From an archaeon (GTDB taxonomy: Archaea > Thermoproteota > Nitrososphaeria > Nitrososphaerales > Gagatemarchaeaceae), in the NCBI GenBank assembly GCA_021791695.1, contig JAJYWC010000021.1:1-32734 (forward strand): 32,734 nt of DNA. Direction: 5' to 3'. Position numbers and translations under genes: made by a program. How positions within the stretch are numbered: the first letter of the stretch is position 1; each line of letters opens with the position of its first letter. The notes under the pieces were generated by a model. That model saw only the letters and a list, made by a program, of their open reading frames with translations, was not told the origin of the DNA and did not search any database. Below are positions 15,713 to 24,069 of the stretch, piece by piece.

Positions 15713-18211
15713 TTGGCCAGGAGTTCGATAAGGCGGGTCTCGGTCGTGGGGCTGGGAAAGCTCGGGCTTACCCTCGCCGCGGTACTGGCGGACTCGGGAT
15801 ACGAGGTCCGGGGGATAGAGCTCGACGGGTCGAAGGTGGATGCGGTCAACGAGGGCAGGTCGCCGCTCTACGAACCCGGCCTGGACGAGCTGGTCAGGAA
15901 GAACCACGCCCGCCTGTCCGCGAGCACCTCGTTCGAGGGGCAGGTCGCCGGTACGGAGGCCACGTTCGTCGTCGTGCCGACGCCGAGCCTGGAATCAGGG
16001 GCTTTCTCCACCGACCTGGTCGAGAAGGCGATGAAGAGCGTGGGCAGGGAGCTCGCCAAGAAGAAGGGCTACCACCTGGTGGTCCTGACGAGCACCGTCG
16101 GGCCGGGCTCGATGGACGGCGTCGTCAAGCCAGCGCTCGAGAAGGCCTCCGGCCGCAGGGTCGGCGCGGGCCTGGGCCTCTGCTACAACCCCGAGTTCAT
16201 CGCGCTCGGGGACGTGATAAAGGGGCTCCGGTCGCCGGACTTTCTCCTTATCGGTGAGTCGGACAGGAAGGCGGGGGACGCGCTCGAGTCGATCCAGAAG
16301 GTCGTCTGCACCAACTCACCGCCCGTGGAGCGGATGGAGTTCGTCAACGCCGAGCTCGCCAAGATCGCGGTGAACTCCTTCGTCACCATGAAGATGAGCT
16401 TCGCCAACACGCTGGCGGAGATCAGCGAGAGGCTTCCCGGAGGGAACGTCGACAAGGTCACCTCCGCCGTAGGCAGGGACAGGAGGATAGGCGGTGCGTA
16501 CCTCAGGGGCGCCACCGGCTTCGGCGGCACCTGCCTGGCTGAAGGTACCCTTGTACAGACAGCAGAAGGACTGAAGGCGATCGAAGAAATCCTAGAAGGC
16601 GAGAAGGTGATGGGCCACGACGGACGTTTTCACACGGTCAACAGGACATTCTCACGACAATACGAGGGGAAGGTCGTCACGATTGTACCAGAGGGAAACC
16701 ACCCGGTCACCCTGACGCCAGAACATCCCGTGCTCAGCAGCCCTCGAGTCACGGACGAGAAGATGCGCTATCTCGACACCCCGGAGAGGACCGGGGGGGA
16801 CGGATACTGGAGAAGCGGGCATCTCCTTCGCTCCATGACTTCGCTGAAACTACTCCCGTATTCATGGCGACGAGCAGAGGATGTCAAGCGCGGAGACCTT
16901 ATGGTTTACCCGGTGCCACTCTTCCCGGAAGTTCCGATTCCTATTCTCAACCTTTCTGCTTACCAGAAGAAAAAGAGGCGTTCAGGAATTCCGCCTCGGT
17001 TCCTCCTGTCACCTGACGTCTGCCGTTTAATCGGCTATTACCTCGCGGAAGGTTCGACCTGGAAGAAACAGATAGTCTTCAGACTCCACAAGCGCCAGAC
17101 CCACCTGGTGGAGGACCTGCAGAAGATAATCGGGAGCCTGGGCTACCAGGCCAGTGTCAAGAAGACAAGCGAGAACGGGATAGCCGTAGTATTCACGTGT
17201 TCATCTCTAGCGAGGTTTCTGCGGGCAATTTTTGGTGGCCGCGCCTCATCTAAGAAGATTCCGAGCGATTGGCTTGGTCTTCCGGACGAGTTCAGGTTGG
17301 AGCTTATGCGGGGGGTCATGTACGGAGACGGAAGTTCCTCTGGCTCGGGGTACACGTTCGGCGTAACGTCAAGAGAACTCGCCAACCAAGTCTATCTCAC
17401 GCTGTTATCATTTGGGATAGCCTCCACCTATCAGGTTCACAGCAGATACGCTGGAAAGGACGGCGTCTCACACCGTGAAGCGTACTTTGTCCGCGTTCGC
17501 CATCCGGGAGAGGCAGAGAAGCTGCAGAAGCTCCTGCCTTTGCTTCCGGTCGCCAAGAGGAAGACCGTCAACGAGAGGAGCGTCTGGATAGAAGATGGCT
17601 ACCTGCATTTCCACGTTCGGCATAAGGTCGAGTCACAATACAATGGGAAAGTCTACAACTTGGAAGTTGACCAGGCCAACTCGTATTGTACTCTGGGGGC
17701 GTCGCTGCACAACTGCTTTCCGCGCGACAACGTGGCGTTCGCACACTACGCCGCGGCCGTCGGCGCGCAGGCCCTGATAGCCGAGGCGACGCACAAGGTC
17801 AACCTATCGCAGCCGGGGAGGCTCATCGCGCTTCTGAAGGAGAGAGGACTCACAGCGAAGACCAAGGTCGGGGTCCTCGGGCTCTCGTTCAAGCCCAACA
17901 CGAACGTCGTGGAGCAGTCTCAGGCCCTGACGCTCGCCCGGCGCCTTGCTGAAGGAGGGTACGACGTAGCCGTCTACGACCCGGCAGCGCTCGAAGCGGC
18001 GCGGGTGGTTTTGAAGGGCTCGGTCAGCTATGCAAAGTCCGCGCAGGACCTGGTGCGCGGGGCGGAGCTTGTAGTGCTCGCGACGCCGTGGCCCGAGTTC
18101 GGCGCCATACCTGCTAGGCTCTTCGCGGGCAAGGCGGTCTTCGACTGCTGGCGGCTCCTCGGGGAAGGAGTGAGGAAGGTCTCGCGCTACTCGTCGATAG
18201 GAACGCCGTAA
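15713..18211 (+). CDS. UDP-glucose/GDP-mannose dehydrogenase with in-frame intein
   Basis: An 832-codon gene that after splicing gives a 438-residue nucleotide-sugar dehydrogenase, which oxidises the sugar C6 to a uronic acid with NAD+. The N-terminal Rossmann motif G-L-G-K-L-G is at 13-18. The substrate motif N-P-E-F and the N-x-F-x-x-x-K-M-S-F-A-N-T-L-A-E segment follow. The catalytic motif G-F-G-G-T-C-F-P-R-D is split by the intein just before its cysteine. The C-terminal domain has G-V-L-G-L-S-F-K. Host parts are 15713-16531 and 17714-18211. TTG start at 15713. The enzyme needs splicing for activity because the intein separates the nucleophile Cys from the Gly-rich loop. Confidence 0.93.
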   Translation: MARSSIRRVSVVGLGKLGLTLAAVLADSGYEVRGIELDGSKVDAVNEGRSPLYEPGLDELVRKNHARLSASTSFEGQVAGTEATFVVVPTPSLESGAFSTDLVEKAMKSVGRELAKKKGYHLVVLTSTVGPGSMDGVVKPALEKASGRRVGAGLGLCYNPEFIALGDVIKGLRSPDFLLIGESDRKAGDALESIQKVVCTNSPPVERMEFVNAELAKIAVNSFVTMKMSFANTLAEISERLPGGNVDKVTSAVGRDRRIGGAYLRGATGFGGTCLAEGTLVQTAEGLKAIEEILEGEKVMGHDGRFHTVNRTFSRQYEGKVVTIVPEGNHPVTLTPEHPVLSSPRVTDEKMRYLDTPERTGGDGYWRSGHLLRSMTSLKLLPYSWRRAEDVKRGDLMVYPVPLFPEVPIPILNLSAYQKKKRRSGIPPRFLLSPDVCRLIGYYLAEGSTWKKQIVFRLHKRQTHLVEDLQKIIGSLGYQASVKKTSENGIAVVFTCSSLARFLRAIFGGRASSKKIPSDWLGLPDEFRLELMRGVMYGDGSSSGSGYTFGVTSRELANQVYLTLLSFGIASTYQVHSRYAGKDGVSHREAYFVRVRHPGEAEKLQKLLPLLPVAKRKTVNERSVWIEDGYLHFHVRHKVESQYNGKVYNLEVDQANSYCTLGASLHNCFPRDNVAFAHYAAAVGAQALIAEATHKVNLSQPGRLIALLKERGLTAKTKVGVLGLSFKPNTNVVEQSQALTLARRLAEGGYDVAVYDPAALEAARVVLKGSVSYAKSAQDLVRGAELVVLATPWPEFGAIPARLFAGKAVFDCWRLLGEGVRKVSRYSSIGTP
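16532..17713 (+). other. intein with LAGLIDADG homing endonuclease inside the nucleotide-sugar dehydrogenase
   Basis: A 394-residue intein. It starts with Cys (C-L-A-E-G-T-L-V), has the block B motif T-P-E-H (L-T-P-E-H-P-V), and ends S-L-H-N with the host Cys as the +1 nucleophile; standard class 1 splicing residues are all visible. Two LAGLIDADG-like motifs are present: R-L-I-G-Y-Y-L-A-E-G and L-M-R-G-V-M-Y-G-D-G. The insertion site is the catalytic cysteine of the dehydrogenase. Codons inside are visibly richer in A/T at third positions than the host parts, while the host flanks are GC-rich, so the intein is probably of foreign origin. Confidence 0.93.
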
Positions 18212-18234
18212 TTTTACACAGACGTGACTCAAGG

Positions 18235-18242
18235 CTTTTAAG
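18235..18242 (+). promoter_or_regulatory. TATA box upstream of NAD+ synthetase
   Basis: CTTTTAAG about 33 nt upstream of ATG 18272, in the 60-nt gap after the dehydrogenase gene. It supports independent expression. Confidence 0.5.
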
Positions 18243-18271
18243 AGTACCGAGGGCCTGTCCGTTTCCCAGGC

Positions 18272-20230
18272 ATGCGGACAAACCCGAAGGGGCTCTCTCT
18301 GAACTACGCCAAGGTCGAGGAGGAGATTCTTGCTTTCATCCGGAAGGTGGTCGCGGACGCGGGAGCGAAGGGCGCGGTCATCGGTCTTAGCGGCGGCATC
18401 GACAGCGCTGTGGTGGGTGCGCTCTGCGTGCGCGCGCTCGGAAAGGAGAACGTGATAGGCATCCTCATGCCCGCCTCGCACACCCCGGAGCAGGATACAA
18501 AGGACGGGAGAGAGATGGCGAAGAAGTGGGGGATAAGGCTGTACGAGGTGGGCATCGACCCGATCTTCGATGCATTCATCGCTTCCATGCCCAGATTCAA
18601 GGGCGAGAACAAGATCGCCAAGGCGAACGTGAAGGCGAGAATCCGGATGGTCATCAACTACTTCGTGGCCAACTCTCACGGCATGCTGGTGGCTGGAACT
18701 GGCGATAAATCGGAAGATATTATTGGATTCTTCTGCTATGACGAAGAGACCAGGGTCGTGACGAAGGAAGGTCCCAAGTCATACAACGAGCTGAAGGAGG
18801 GAGATACTGTCTTCTCGTACGACCGCGAATCGGACCTCGTCGTGGAGTCCAATGTGGACGGCGTGCACGTATTCGACCACGACGGACTCATGGTCCACTT
18901 CACCTCCGACAACCTCGACCTCATGGTCACGCCCAACCACAGGATGCTCGTCAGGTCCTCCTCGAATGGAGAGCTGGCTTGCACCAGGGTGGAGTTCAGA
19001 ACTGCGGAAGAGTGTCTGGAGAGGAAATACACCGTCATCCCGGTCCCGCGGGGATGGGACGGCAAGCCGGGATTGCCCGCTGCGCTGACCCTCCAGTTCA
19101 GTCAGCGGCACATCAAGAAAACGGTGGAAGTGGCGATCGAGGATGTCCTCTACCTTCTGGGTCTCTTCATCGGAGACGGCTCGGCAACCAAAGGAAAGGT
19201 GGTCGTGCCGGTTGTTTCGAGTTTGTCTCGGAGGGAGTTCGTCGCCGCTCCTCGGGACTCGAGAGGGCGCTTCCTTCAGGTGGCTCCCGGGCAGCGACAG
19301 CAGAGTATGAAGACCTACGACGCGTACGAGACGGATTTCTCACTGCCGATGTCATCCAAGGAAGGAGCCAGGGAGAGGCTGGTGCAGATCCTCGAGAAGT
19401 ACGGAATCGGCTACTCGCTCACTCAGAACCTCGTCAGGATTCCGTCGAAGGAGATCTACACGTTCTTTCTGCAGTGTGGGTACGGAGCGAAGAACAAGCA
19501 CATACCGCGCTGGGCCCTCGAATATCCGGCCCACCAGCTTTCCTTCCTACTACGGGGATTGAAGGATAGCGACGGCAACCACTCGAACCCGACCCAGGTC
19601 TACTATACCAGCTCCGGTCCTCTGAAGGATGATTTCGTGGAGCTCTGTACAAAGCTCGGGAGGTTCCCAACGGTCAGGATAAGGCCGGCGCGCGTAAGCA
19701 GCTACAGGGGGAAGCCGATAAGGTCGTCAGCGCAGTACGAAATCAGCTACTCGGCCAGAGGAAAAAACTCGAGATGGGTCACCAACTCGAGAGCGAGAAA
19801 GGTCCATCACGTAGGGAAGGTCTGGTGTCCTTCGGTGCCACCGCACGAGAACATCCTCGTCGAGAGGAACGGAAGGTATGTTTTCTGCGGCAACACCAAG
19901 CATGGAGACGGTGGGGTCGATTTTCTACCGATAGCCCACCTGTACAAGACGCAGGTGAGGGAGCTGGGCGCCCATCTGGGGCTGCCGCAGGGAGTGGTGA
20001 CCAAGCCGTCGTCGCCCCAGCTCTGGCCTGGCCACAGGGCCGTCGACGAGATCCCGATCGCATACGAGAGCCTCGACCCGGTGCTCGTGGGTCTCTTCGA
20101 CCAGAAGCTACCGCCCAGCGAGGTCGCCAAGAAGACCGGCGTGGAGATGAAGGTGATCCAGGACGTCATAAGGAGGTACAGGGCCTCCGCGCACAAGCGG
20201 AGCTACCCGCCGATGCTCGGCAGCTGGTAG
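18272..20230 (+). CDS. nadE: NH3-dependent NAD+ synthetase with in-frame intein
   Basis: A 652-codon gene that after splicing gives a 265-residue NadE, which amidates deamido-NAD+ with ammonia and ATP. The PPi-binding loop S-G-G-I-D-S is at 40-45. The motif G-T-G-D-K-S-E-D-I-I-G-F-F is interrupted by the intein right before T-K-H-G-D-G-G. Spliced length and motif order match archaeal NadE. Host parts are 18272-18733 and 19895-20230. A TATA box lies about 33 nt upstream of the ATG. The gene is convergent with the epimerase gene, with one base between stops. Its neighbour is the NAD+-using dehydrogenase, but a functional link is only inferred. Confidence 0.95.
   Translation: MRTNPKGLSLNYAKVEEEILAFIRKVVADAGAKGAVIGLSGGIDSAVVGALCVRALGKENVIGILMPASHTPEQDTKDGREMAKKWGIRLYEVGIDPIFDAFIASMPRFKGENKIAKANVKARIRMVINYFVANSHGMLVAGTGDKSEDIIGFFCYDEETRVVTKEGPKSYNELKEGDTVFSYDRESDLVVESNVDGVHVFDHDGLMVHFTSDNLDLMVTPNHRMLVRSSSNGELACTRVEFRTAEECLERKYTVIPVPRGWDGKPGLPAALTLQFSQRHIKKTVEVAIEDVLYLLGLFIGDGSATKGKVVVPVVSSLSRREFVAAPRDSRGRFLQVAPGQRQQSMKTYDAYETDFSLPMSSKEGARERLVQILEKYGIGYSLTQNLVRIPSKEIYTFFLQCGYGAKNKHIPRWALEYPAHQLSFLLRGLKDSDGNHSNPTQVYYTSSGPLKDDFVELCTKLGRFPTVRIRPARVSSYRGKPIRSSAQYEISYSARGKNSRWVTNSRARKVHHVGKVWCPSVPPHENILVERNGRYVFCGNTKHGDGGVDFLPIAHLYKTQVRELGAHLGLPQGVVTKPSSPQLWPGHRAVDEIPIAYESLDPVLVGLFDQKLPPSEVAKKTGVEMKVIQDVIRRYRASAHKRSYPPMLGSW
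18734..19894 (+). other. intein with LAGLIDADG homing endonuclease inside NadE
   Basis: A 387-residue intein beginning C-Y-D-E-E-T-R-V, with block B T-P-N-H (M-V-T-P-N-H-R) and ending V-F-C-G-N before host Thr as the +1 residue. The penultimate residue is Gly rather than the usual His; such inteins are known but less common. Homing endonuclease motifs are Y-L-L-G-L-F-I-G-D-G and F-L-L-R-G-L-K-D-S-D-G. Host codons bordering both junctions end in A or T far more often than the gene average, as if copied in with the intein. Confidence 0.92.
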
Positions 20231-20231
20231 C

Positions 20232-21272
20232 CTAGGACCTTCCGGCCGCAACCTGCGGAGCGCGCAGCGTCTTGTGCCACGCTATCGTCTTCTCGAGGCC
20301 CTCATAGAGGTCGACCTTCGGCTCCCAGCCGAGCAGCTTCTTCGCCAGGGAGATGTCGAGCGCCCTGCTGAAGGGTCCTTCAGGCTTGGTCTTGTCGAAG
20401 ACCATCTTCGACTTGAGCCCAGTGATCTTGAAAATCATCTCGGCGACTTCCCTCATGTTGTAGCGCTTGTCCCACCCGAGGTTTATCGCTGTCCCGTCCG
20501 TGACCTTCTCGGCGGCCAGGATCGAGCCTTCGGCAATGTCGGTGACGAATGTGAAGCCCCTCTCCTGCTTCCCGCTCCCCCACACAACATAGGGGTCGGC
20601 GCGGTCGAGAGCCCTCTCGATCAGCGCGGCTATCGCGTGCGACGTGTCGAACTCTCCCGGCCCGTAGACGGTGAGATACCTGCACGCGGAGGTCTTCATG
20701 CCTTTCTCCTGGTGGAAGACCAAGCACTGCATCTCCCCGAGAAGTTTGGCGAATCCGTACAGGTTGTCGGCGCTCTTCCAGCCCTCGCCCGTGCTCAGGA
20801 TGTCGCTCTCCTTGAGGAGGTATTTGGGGTCCTTCTGGAGCGAGTCCGGGTAGGCACAGGCGCTTGACGCGTAGTGCAGCCTCTCCACGCCCGCCTCGTA
20901 GGAGGCCTCGATGACGTTGTGGTCGACCGCCAGCATCTTGGAGCACTCGGCCTGCCTGGTGTCGACGAACTGGCGCCCGCCGAAGAGCGCGCTGAGGTGG
21001 AAGACGACGTCGCAGTCCTTTGCGATTATCTGGAACTTCTGCCGGTCGGTCTCGAGGTCGCAGATCTCGAGAGGAATCTTCTCGATCCCGTGCTTCTTGA
21101 ATATCGAGTCGAGCCTGGTGAGCTTCCTGTTCCAGGCAAGCGACCCGCTCGCGAGCTGAAGCTTGTCTACTACAACGACCTCCGCGCCCTTGGTAAGGAG
21201 CGAGTCGACCAGGTTGGAGCCTATGAAGCCGGCCCCTCCCGTGACGATGACCCTCTGAGAACTCCACTTCAT
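20232..21272 (-). CDS. NAD-dependent epimerase/dehydratase (extended SDR, sugar nucleotide)
   Basis: A 346-residue extended short-chain dehydrogenase acting on a nucleotide sugar. The dinucleotide-binding T-G-G-A-G-F-I-G motif is at 11-18, the serine of the triad is in A-S-S-A-C-A-Y-P (about 136-137) and the catalytic Y-x-x-x-K is Y-G-F-A-K (172-176). It resembles GDP-mannose 3,5-epimerase and UDP-glucuronate-type enzymes through the S-S-A-C-A-Y-P motif, but the substrate is not settled. ATG 21272 is chosen since a minus-strand TATA box at 21300-21307 lies about 31 nt upstream; the frame is open to 21299. Likely uses products of the nucleotidyltransferase or dehydrogenase in this region. Confidence 0.86.
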   Translation of the reverse strand: MKWSSQRVIVTGGAGFIGSNLVDSLLTKGAEVVVVDKLQLASGSLAWNRKLTRLDSIFKKHGIEKIPLEICDLETDRQKFQIIAKDCDVVFHLSALFGGRQFVDTRQAECSKMLAVDHNVIEASYEAGVERLHYASSACAYPDSLQKDPKYLLKESDILSTGEGWKSADNLYGFAKLLGEMQCLVFHQEKGMKTSACRYLTVYGPGEFDTSHAIAALIERALDRADPYVVWGSGKQERGFTFVTDIAEGSILAAEKVTDGTAINLGWDKRYNMREVAEMIFKITGLKSKMVFDKTKPEGPFSRALDISLAKKLLGWEPKVDLYEGLEKTIAWHKTLRAPQVAAGRS

Positions 21273-21299
21273 CTGCTGCCTGGCGGTTCCTCTCCCCAC

Positions 21300-21307
21300 A
21301 TTATAAG
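21300..21307 (-). promoter_or_regulatory. TATA box of the epimerase gene
   Basis: CTTATAAT on the minus strand, about 31 nt before ATG 21272, squeezed into the gap after the ABC permease stop at 21315. Confidence 0.55.
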
Positions 21308-21314
21308 TCGATGC

Positions 21315-22160
21315 TCAGGCGACGCGCTTCGCGACGTCTGCCAGGTTGAAGTAGCTGCGCGCGATAAGAGTGGCCGCGAGCGCGTAGAGGGCGATGAGGC
21401 CCAGGGAGAAGGTGAGGGACGTCTCGGTCGGTCCCGAGCCGATGAAGGAGAGGATGAACTTGGCGCCGGCGGGGAGACCCGGGAGGCCCACCTGGAGAGG
21501 GAGGGAGGTGACCGGGGTCGTGGGGAGGAAGACGTTGATCTGCTGGTAGAAGGCGTTGCCCGTGATCCCGTATATCGCCCTGAGCACTATGCCTGCGACC
21601 TCGCTCGTGAAGTAGACGGCCGAGGCTATGATGTAGGAGAGCGAGGACCGCCTGACGAGCTCCCCCGACATGAACGCGACCGAGAAGAAGACCAGGGCCG
21701 AGTAGACCTGCGAGAGGACGACCGCCGGCAGGACCAGCAGAGCCTCCTGGACCCCGAAGGTGAACGTCGCGGCGGTGACGCTGAGGATGGCGTTCAGGAC
21801 TATGACTCCCGTTATGAGCGCGTAGCCCCCGAGGAACTTGCCGGCGAAGTACTCGTCCCGCGTCACGGGCTTCGAGAGGAGGACCTCAGCGGTGCCCTGC
21901 TCGTACTCCTCCGACATCGACCCGGCGGCAATCAGCAGGGCGGTGAAGGGAAGGAAGAAGCCCTGCACCACGAAGACCCCGAAGACCCACAGGTACGGGT
22001 AGTCGTCGGGGGGGAGGAGCGAGCCGCCGACGGACCTTATCAGCACCACCGGTATGGTGCTTATGAGTATGGTGACCACGACGAGGACCAGGACCTTCTT
22101 GCGCGCCGTCGCCCTGCGAATCTCGTAGCGGGCGAAAGCCAGGACCCTTTCGAGGTTCAT
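21315..22160 (-). CDS. ABC-2 type transporter permease
   Basis: A 281-residue membrane protein with about six hydrophobic segments, opening with a basic E-I-R-R-A-T-A-R-K-K cytosolic stretch before the first one. The cytosolic E-E-Y-E-Q-G-T-A-E-V-L-L-S-K-P motif is characteristic of ABC-2 permeases (NatB/NosY type). The ATG overlaps the ATPase stop by one base (TGATG), so the two are coupled and form one exporter. The longer upstream frame overlaps the ATPase and is not part of the gene. Substrate unknown. Confidence 0.85.
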   Translation of the reverse strand: MNLERVLAFARYEIRRATARKKVLVLVVVTILISTIPVVLIRSVGGSLLPPDDYPYLWVFGVFVVQGFFLPFTALLIAAGSMSEEYEQGTAEVLLSKPVTRDEYFAGKFLGGYALITGVIVLNAILSVTAATFTFGVQEALLVLPAVVLSQVYSALVFFSVAFMSGELVRRSSLSYIIASAVYFTSEVAGIVLRAIYGITGNAFYQQINVFLPTTPVTSLPLQVGLPGLPAGAKFILSFIGSGPTETSLTFSLGLIALYALAATLIARSYFNLADVAKRVA

Positions 22161-23089
22161 CAGCCGGACCCCCTTATCGCCGCGACGTACGCCTCGTCGA
22201 TCTCGCTCCTGGAGTAGCCGATGGAGAGCAGCCCCGCGTCCATGGCGACGACCGCGGATGAGATCTCGGACCGGAGGTCTGTCCCCTTCTCTGCCGTGAT
22301 GGCCAGGCTCCCCTCGGTGGCCGTCACGCTTCTCACCCCGGGTATCACCCGCAGCTTCTCTACCAGGGCCGGTGACGGCGTCCTCACCTCGACCAGGATG
22401 AGACGGGAGTTCAGCGAGCTCTCGATGAAGTCGGATATCCCGCCCCTGAAGACGAGCTTTCCCGAGTGGACCACCGCGACGCTGCTGCAAAGATTCTCGA
22501 CCTCCGACATTATGTGCGACGACATGATGATGGTGCCACCGCCGCTCACGAACTCCCTGAAGATGGAGCGGAAGTGGACGACGCCGGCAGGGTCGATGCC
22601 GATCATCGGTTCGTCCAGTATCAGGAGAGAGGGCGAGCCCATCATCGCCTGGGCGACGCTGAGGCGCTGCACCATGCCCTTGCTGAGCTTGCCTATCCGG
22701 TAGTCCCTGTATGCGAGCAGGCCGACGTTCTCGAGGACCTTAGGCGTCTGGGCGTCTATCTCGGAGCGCTTGAGCGAGAGCTCCCGCCCCACGAGGGTGA
22801 GCAGCTCCGCGGGGGTCATGAAGGTCTGCAGGTTGGGGAGTTCGGGCGAGTAGCCCACCCCGACCAGGGCCCTGGAGTGCTGCCTGTAGGGGTCCATCCC
22901 CATCAGCCTGACCTCGCCTGTGGTGGGACGCGCAAGCCCAAGCGCCATCCTTATCGAAGTCGACTTTCCGGAGCCGTTGGGGCCGAGCAGGCCCACGACC
23001 TCGCCCCTGCCCACGGAGAACGAGAGAGGGCCTATCACCCTGGAACCGTAGTCCTTGACTGCTTGGTTTAGCTCCAGGACTGAGTCCAA
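22160..23089 (-). CDS. ABC transporter ATP-binding protein (NatA/CcmA type)
   Basis: A 309-residue ATPase that drives the adjacent permease. Walker A G-P-N-G-S-G-K-S-T is at 36-44, the signature L-S-K-G-M at 135-139 (a variant of LSGGQ common in this subfamily), and Walker B L-L-I-L-D-E at 155-160 followed by P-M-I-G-I-D-P. The C-terminal about 90 residues form the extra domain often found in ABC-2 ATPases. TTG start at 23089. The secreted protein gene ends 36 nt upstream on the same strand, so all three may form one operon for export or for envelope stress. Confidence 0.92.
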   Translation of the reverse strand: MDSVLELNQAVKDYGSRVIGPLSFSVGRGEVVGLLGPNGSGKSTSIRMALGLARPTTGEVRLMGMDPYRQHSRALVGVGYSPELPNLQTFMTPAELLTLVGRELSLKRSEIDAQTPKVLENVGLLAYRDYRIGKLSKGMVQRLSVAQAMMGSPSLLILDEPMIGIDPAGVVHFRSIFREFVSGGGTIIMSSHIMSEVENLCSSVAVVHSGKLVFRGGISDFIESSLNSRLILVEVRTPSPALVEKLRVIPGVRSVTATEGSLAITAEKGTDLRSEISSAVVAMDAGLLSIGYSRSEIDEAYVAAIRGSG

Positions 23090-23125
23090 ACGCTTTCTTC
23101 CTTTCTCCGGGTACCTGCTGTAAGA

Positions 23126-23926
23126 CTAGTCTACCCAGTGCTCTGGCTTGGCCTCGGGTACCGTCTCGCTGTGCTTGTTGTGGCGCCTCACGCCGAGGCC
23201 CACGGCGAGCGCGGTGACGACAGCCCCCGCTCCGACGCCTACGGAGGCAGCCTGAGCGGCCGGCGAGGACGAGCCCGCGTCCAGCGGAAGGTTGGTCGAG
23301 AGCAGCGTAACCTGGACGGTTTCAGACCCGGTTACGGGGCCCTGAGTGCTCGACGTACCGGGAAGAGCGGAGGCGTTCAGACCCGCCAGCGCGCCCTGCG
23401 AAATCGAGGCAGGTTGTATCGTGAAGCTGAGATGCAGCGCTGCGGAGTAGACCAGGCCTGACTGGAACGCTGCCAGCGCTCCTTCAAAGGTCACGCTGGA
23501 ACCGTTGGCAGAGGCGGCCCCGGAGAGAGAGTAGCTCGTCAGCGTGCGGGCGGCACCCTGGAACTGGAGGGACTCGGTCCCGTTCTTGACTAGGCTGACC
23601 GTGAGGCTCCCTTTCGCCGACGAGTAGCCGAACGTCTGATTGCTCACCGCTGGGAGGAACGGGGAGATGGCGTCGGACGAGTTCACGGAGCGGGAGAAGT
23701 TGAACGTCGACCCTCCCGCAGCCACCTTCACTATCAGGTCCTGGTACGAGGGGTTGGAGGTTGACGCGATGGTCTCGTTGACCGTCATCGAGAACGCCGA
23801 GCCCTGGCCGGAGGTCTGTATCCTGTAGGTTGCAGAGCCCGGAGTCGCAGCGCTCGCCGTACCTACAGCGCCGGCTAGGAAGACTGTTAACGCGACAGCA
23901 GCCAGCACGACACGCAACCGGTTCAT
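23126..23926 (-). CDS. secreted protein with N-terminal signal peptide and C-terminal membrane anchor
   Basis: About 266 residues of unrecognised family. It begins M-N-R-L-R-V-V-L-A-A-V-A-L, a Sec signal peptide ending near A-S-A-A-T. The middle is Ser/Thr/Asn-rich and beta-like, with several N-x-S/T sites. Near the end is a hydrophobic segment (V-G-V-G-A-G-A-V-V-T-A-L-A-V-G-L) then R-R-H-N-K, so the protein is anchored with its bulk outside. ATG 23926 fits a TATA box at 23950-23958. It precedes the ABC transporter genes on the same strand. The transposon inserted 44 nt upstream of its start, just outside the TATA box, which may alter its expression. Confidence 0.65.
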   Translation of the reverse strand: MNRLRVVLAAVALTVFLAGAVGTASAATPGSATYRIQTSGQGSAFSMTVNETIASTSNPSYQDLIVKVAAGGSTFNFSRSVNSSDAISPFLPAVSNQTFGYSSAKGSLTVSLVKNGTESLQFQGAARTLTSYSLSGAASANGSSVTFEGALAAFQSGLVYSAALHLSFTIQPASISQGALAGLNASALPGTSSTQGPVTGSETVQVTLLSTNLPLDAGSSSPAAQAASVGVGAGAVVTALAVGLGVRRHNKHSETVPEAKPEHWVD

Positions 23927-23949
23927 GAAATTCTGCGTCTGGCACACCA

Positions 23950-23958
23950 ATAAAAAGC
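23950..23958 (-). promoter_or_regulatory. TATA box of the secreted protein / ABC transporter genes
   Basis: CTTTTTATT on the minus strand, about 28 nt from ATG 23926. The transposon target duplication begins 12 nt further upstream, so any BRE or activator site beyond it has been displaced. Confidence 0.5.
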
Positions 23959-23969
23959 ATTCTAGGTAC

Positions 23970-23977
23970 TCGCGGGC
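23970..23977 (+). repeat. 8-bp target site duplication, left copy
   Basis: TCGCGGGC directly before the left terminal inverted repeat; the same 8 bases follow the right repeat at 26255-26262 in direct orientation. Confidence 0.9.
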
Positions 23978-24026
23978 GGTTCTCCTAACACCTCGGCATC
24001 TGGATTAGAACATTAACTGTCGGCAG
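23978..24026 (+). repeat. left terminal inverted repeat (49 bp)
   Basis: Starts GGTTCTCCTA and ends AACTGTCGGCAG. It matches the reverse complement of 26206-26254 except at positions 11 and 13 (A versus T in both). The inner 36 bp are identical. Confidence 0.95.
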
Positions 24027-24069
24027 TAATGAGCCGACCGGTTCTAGTTTGGGACTATTGGGCCTAAAA

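Noticed and set aside
20874-22217. 447-codon plus-strand frame over the epimerase and ABC permease
   Set aside because: Very Asp/Glu/Arg-rich, antisense of two recognised genes.
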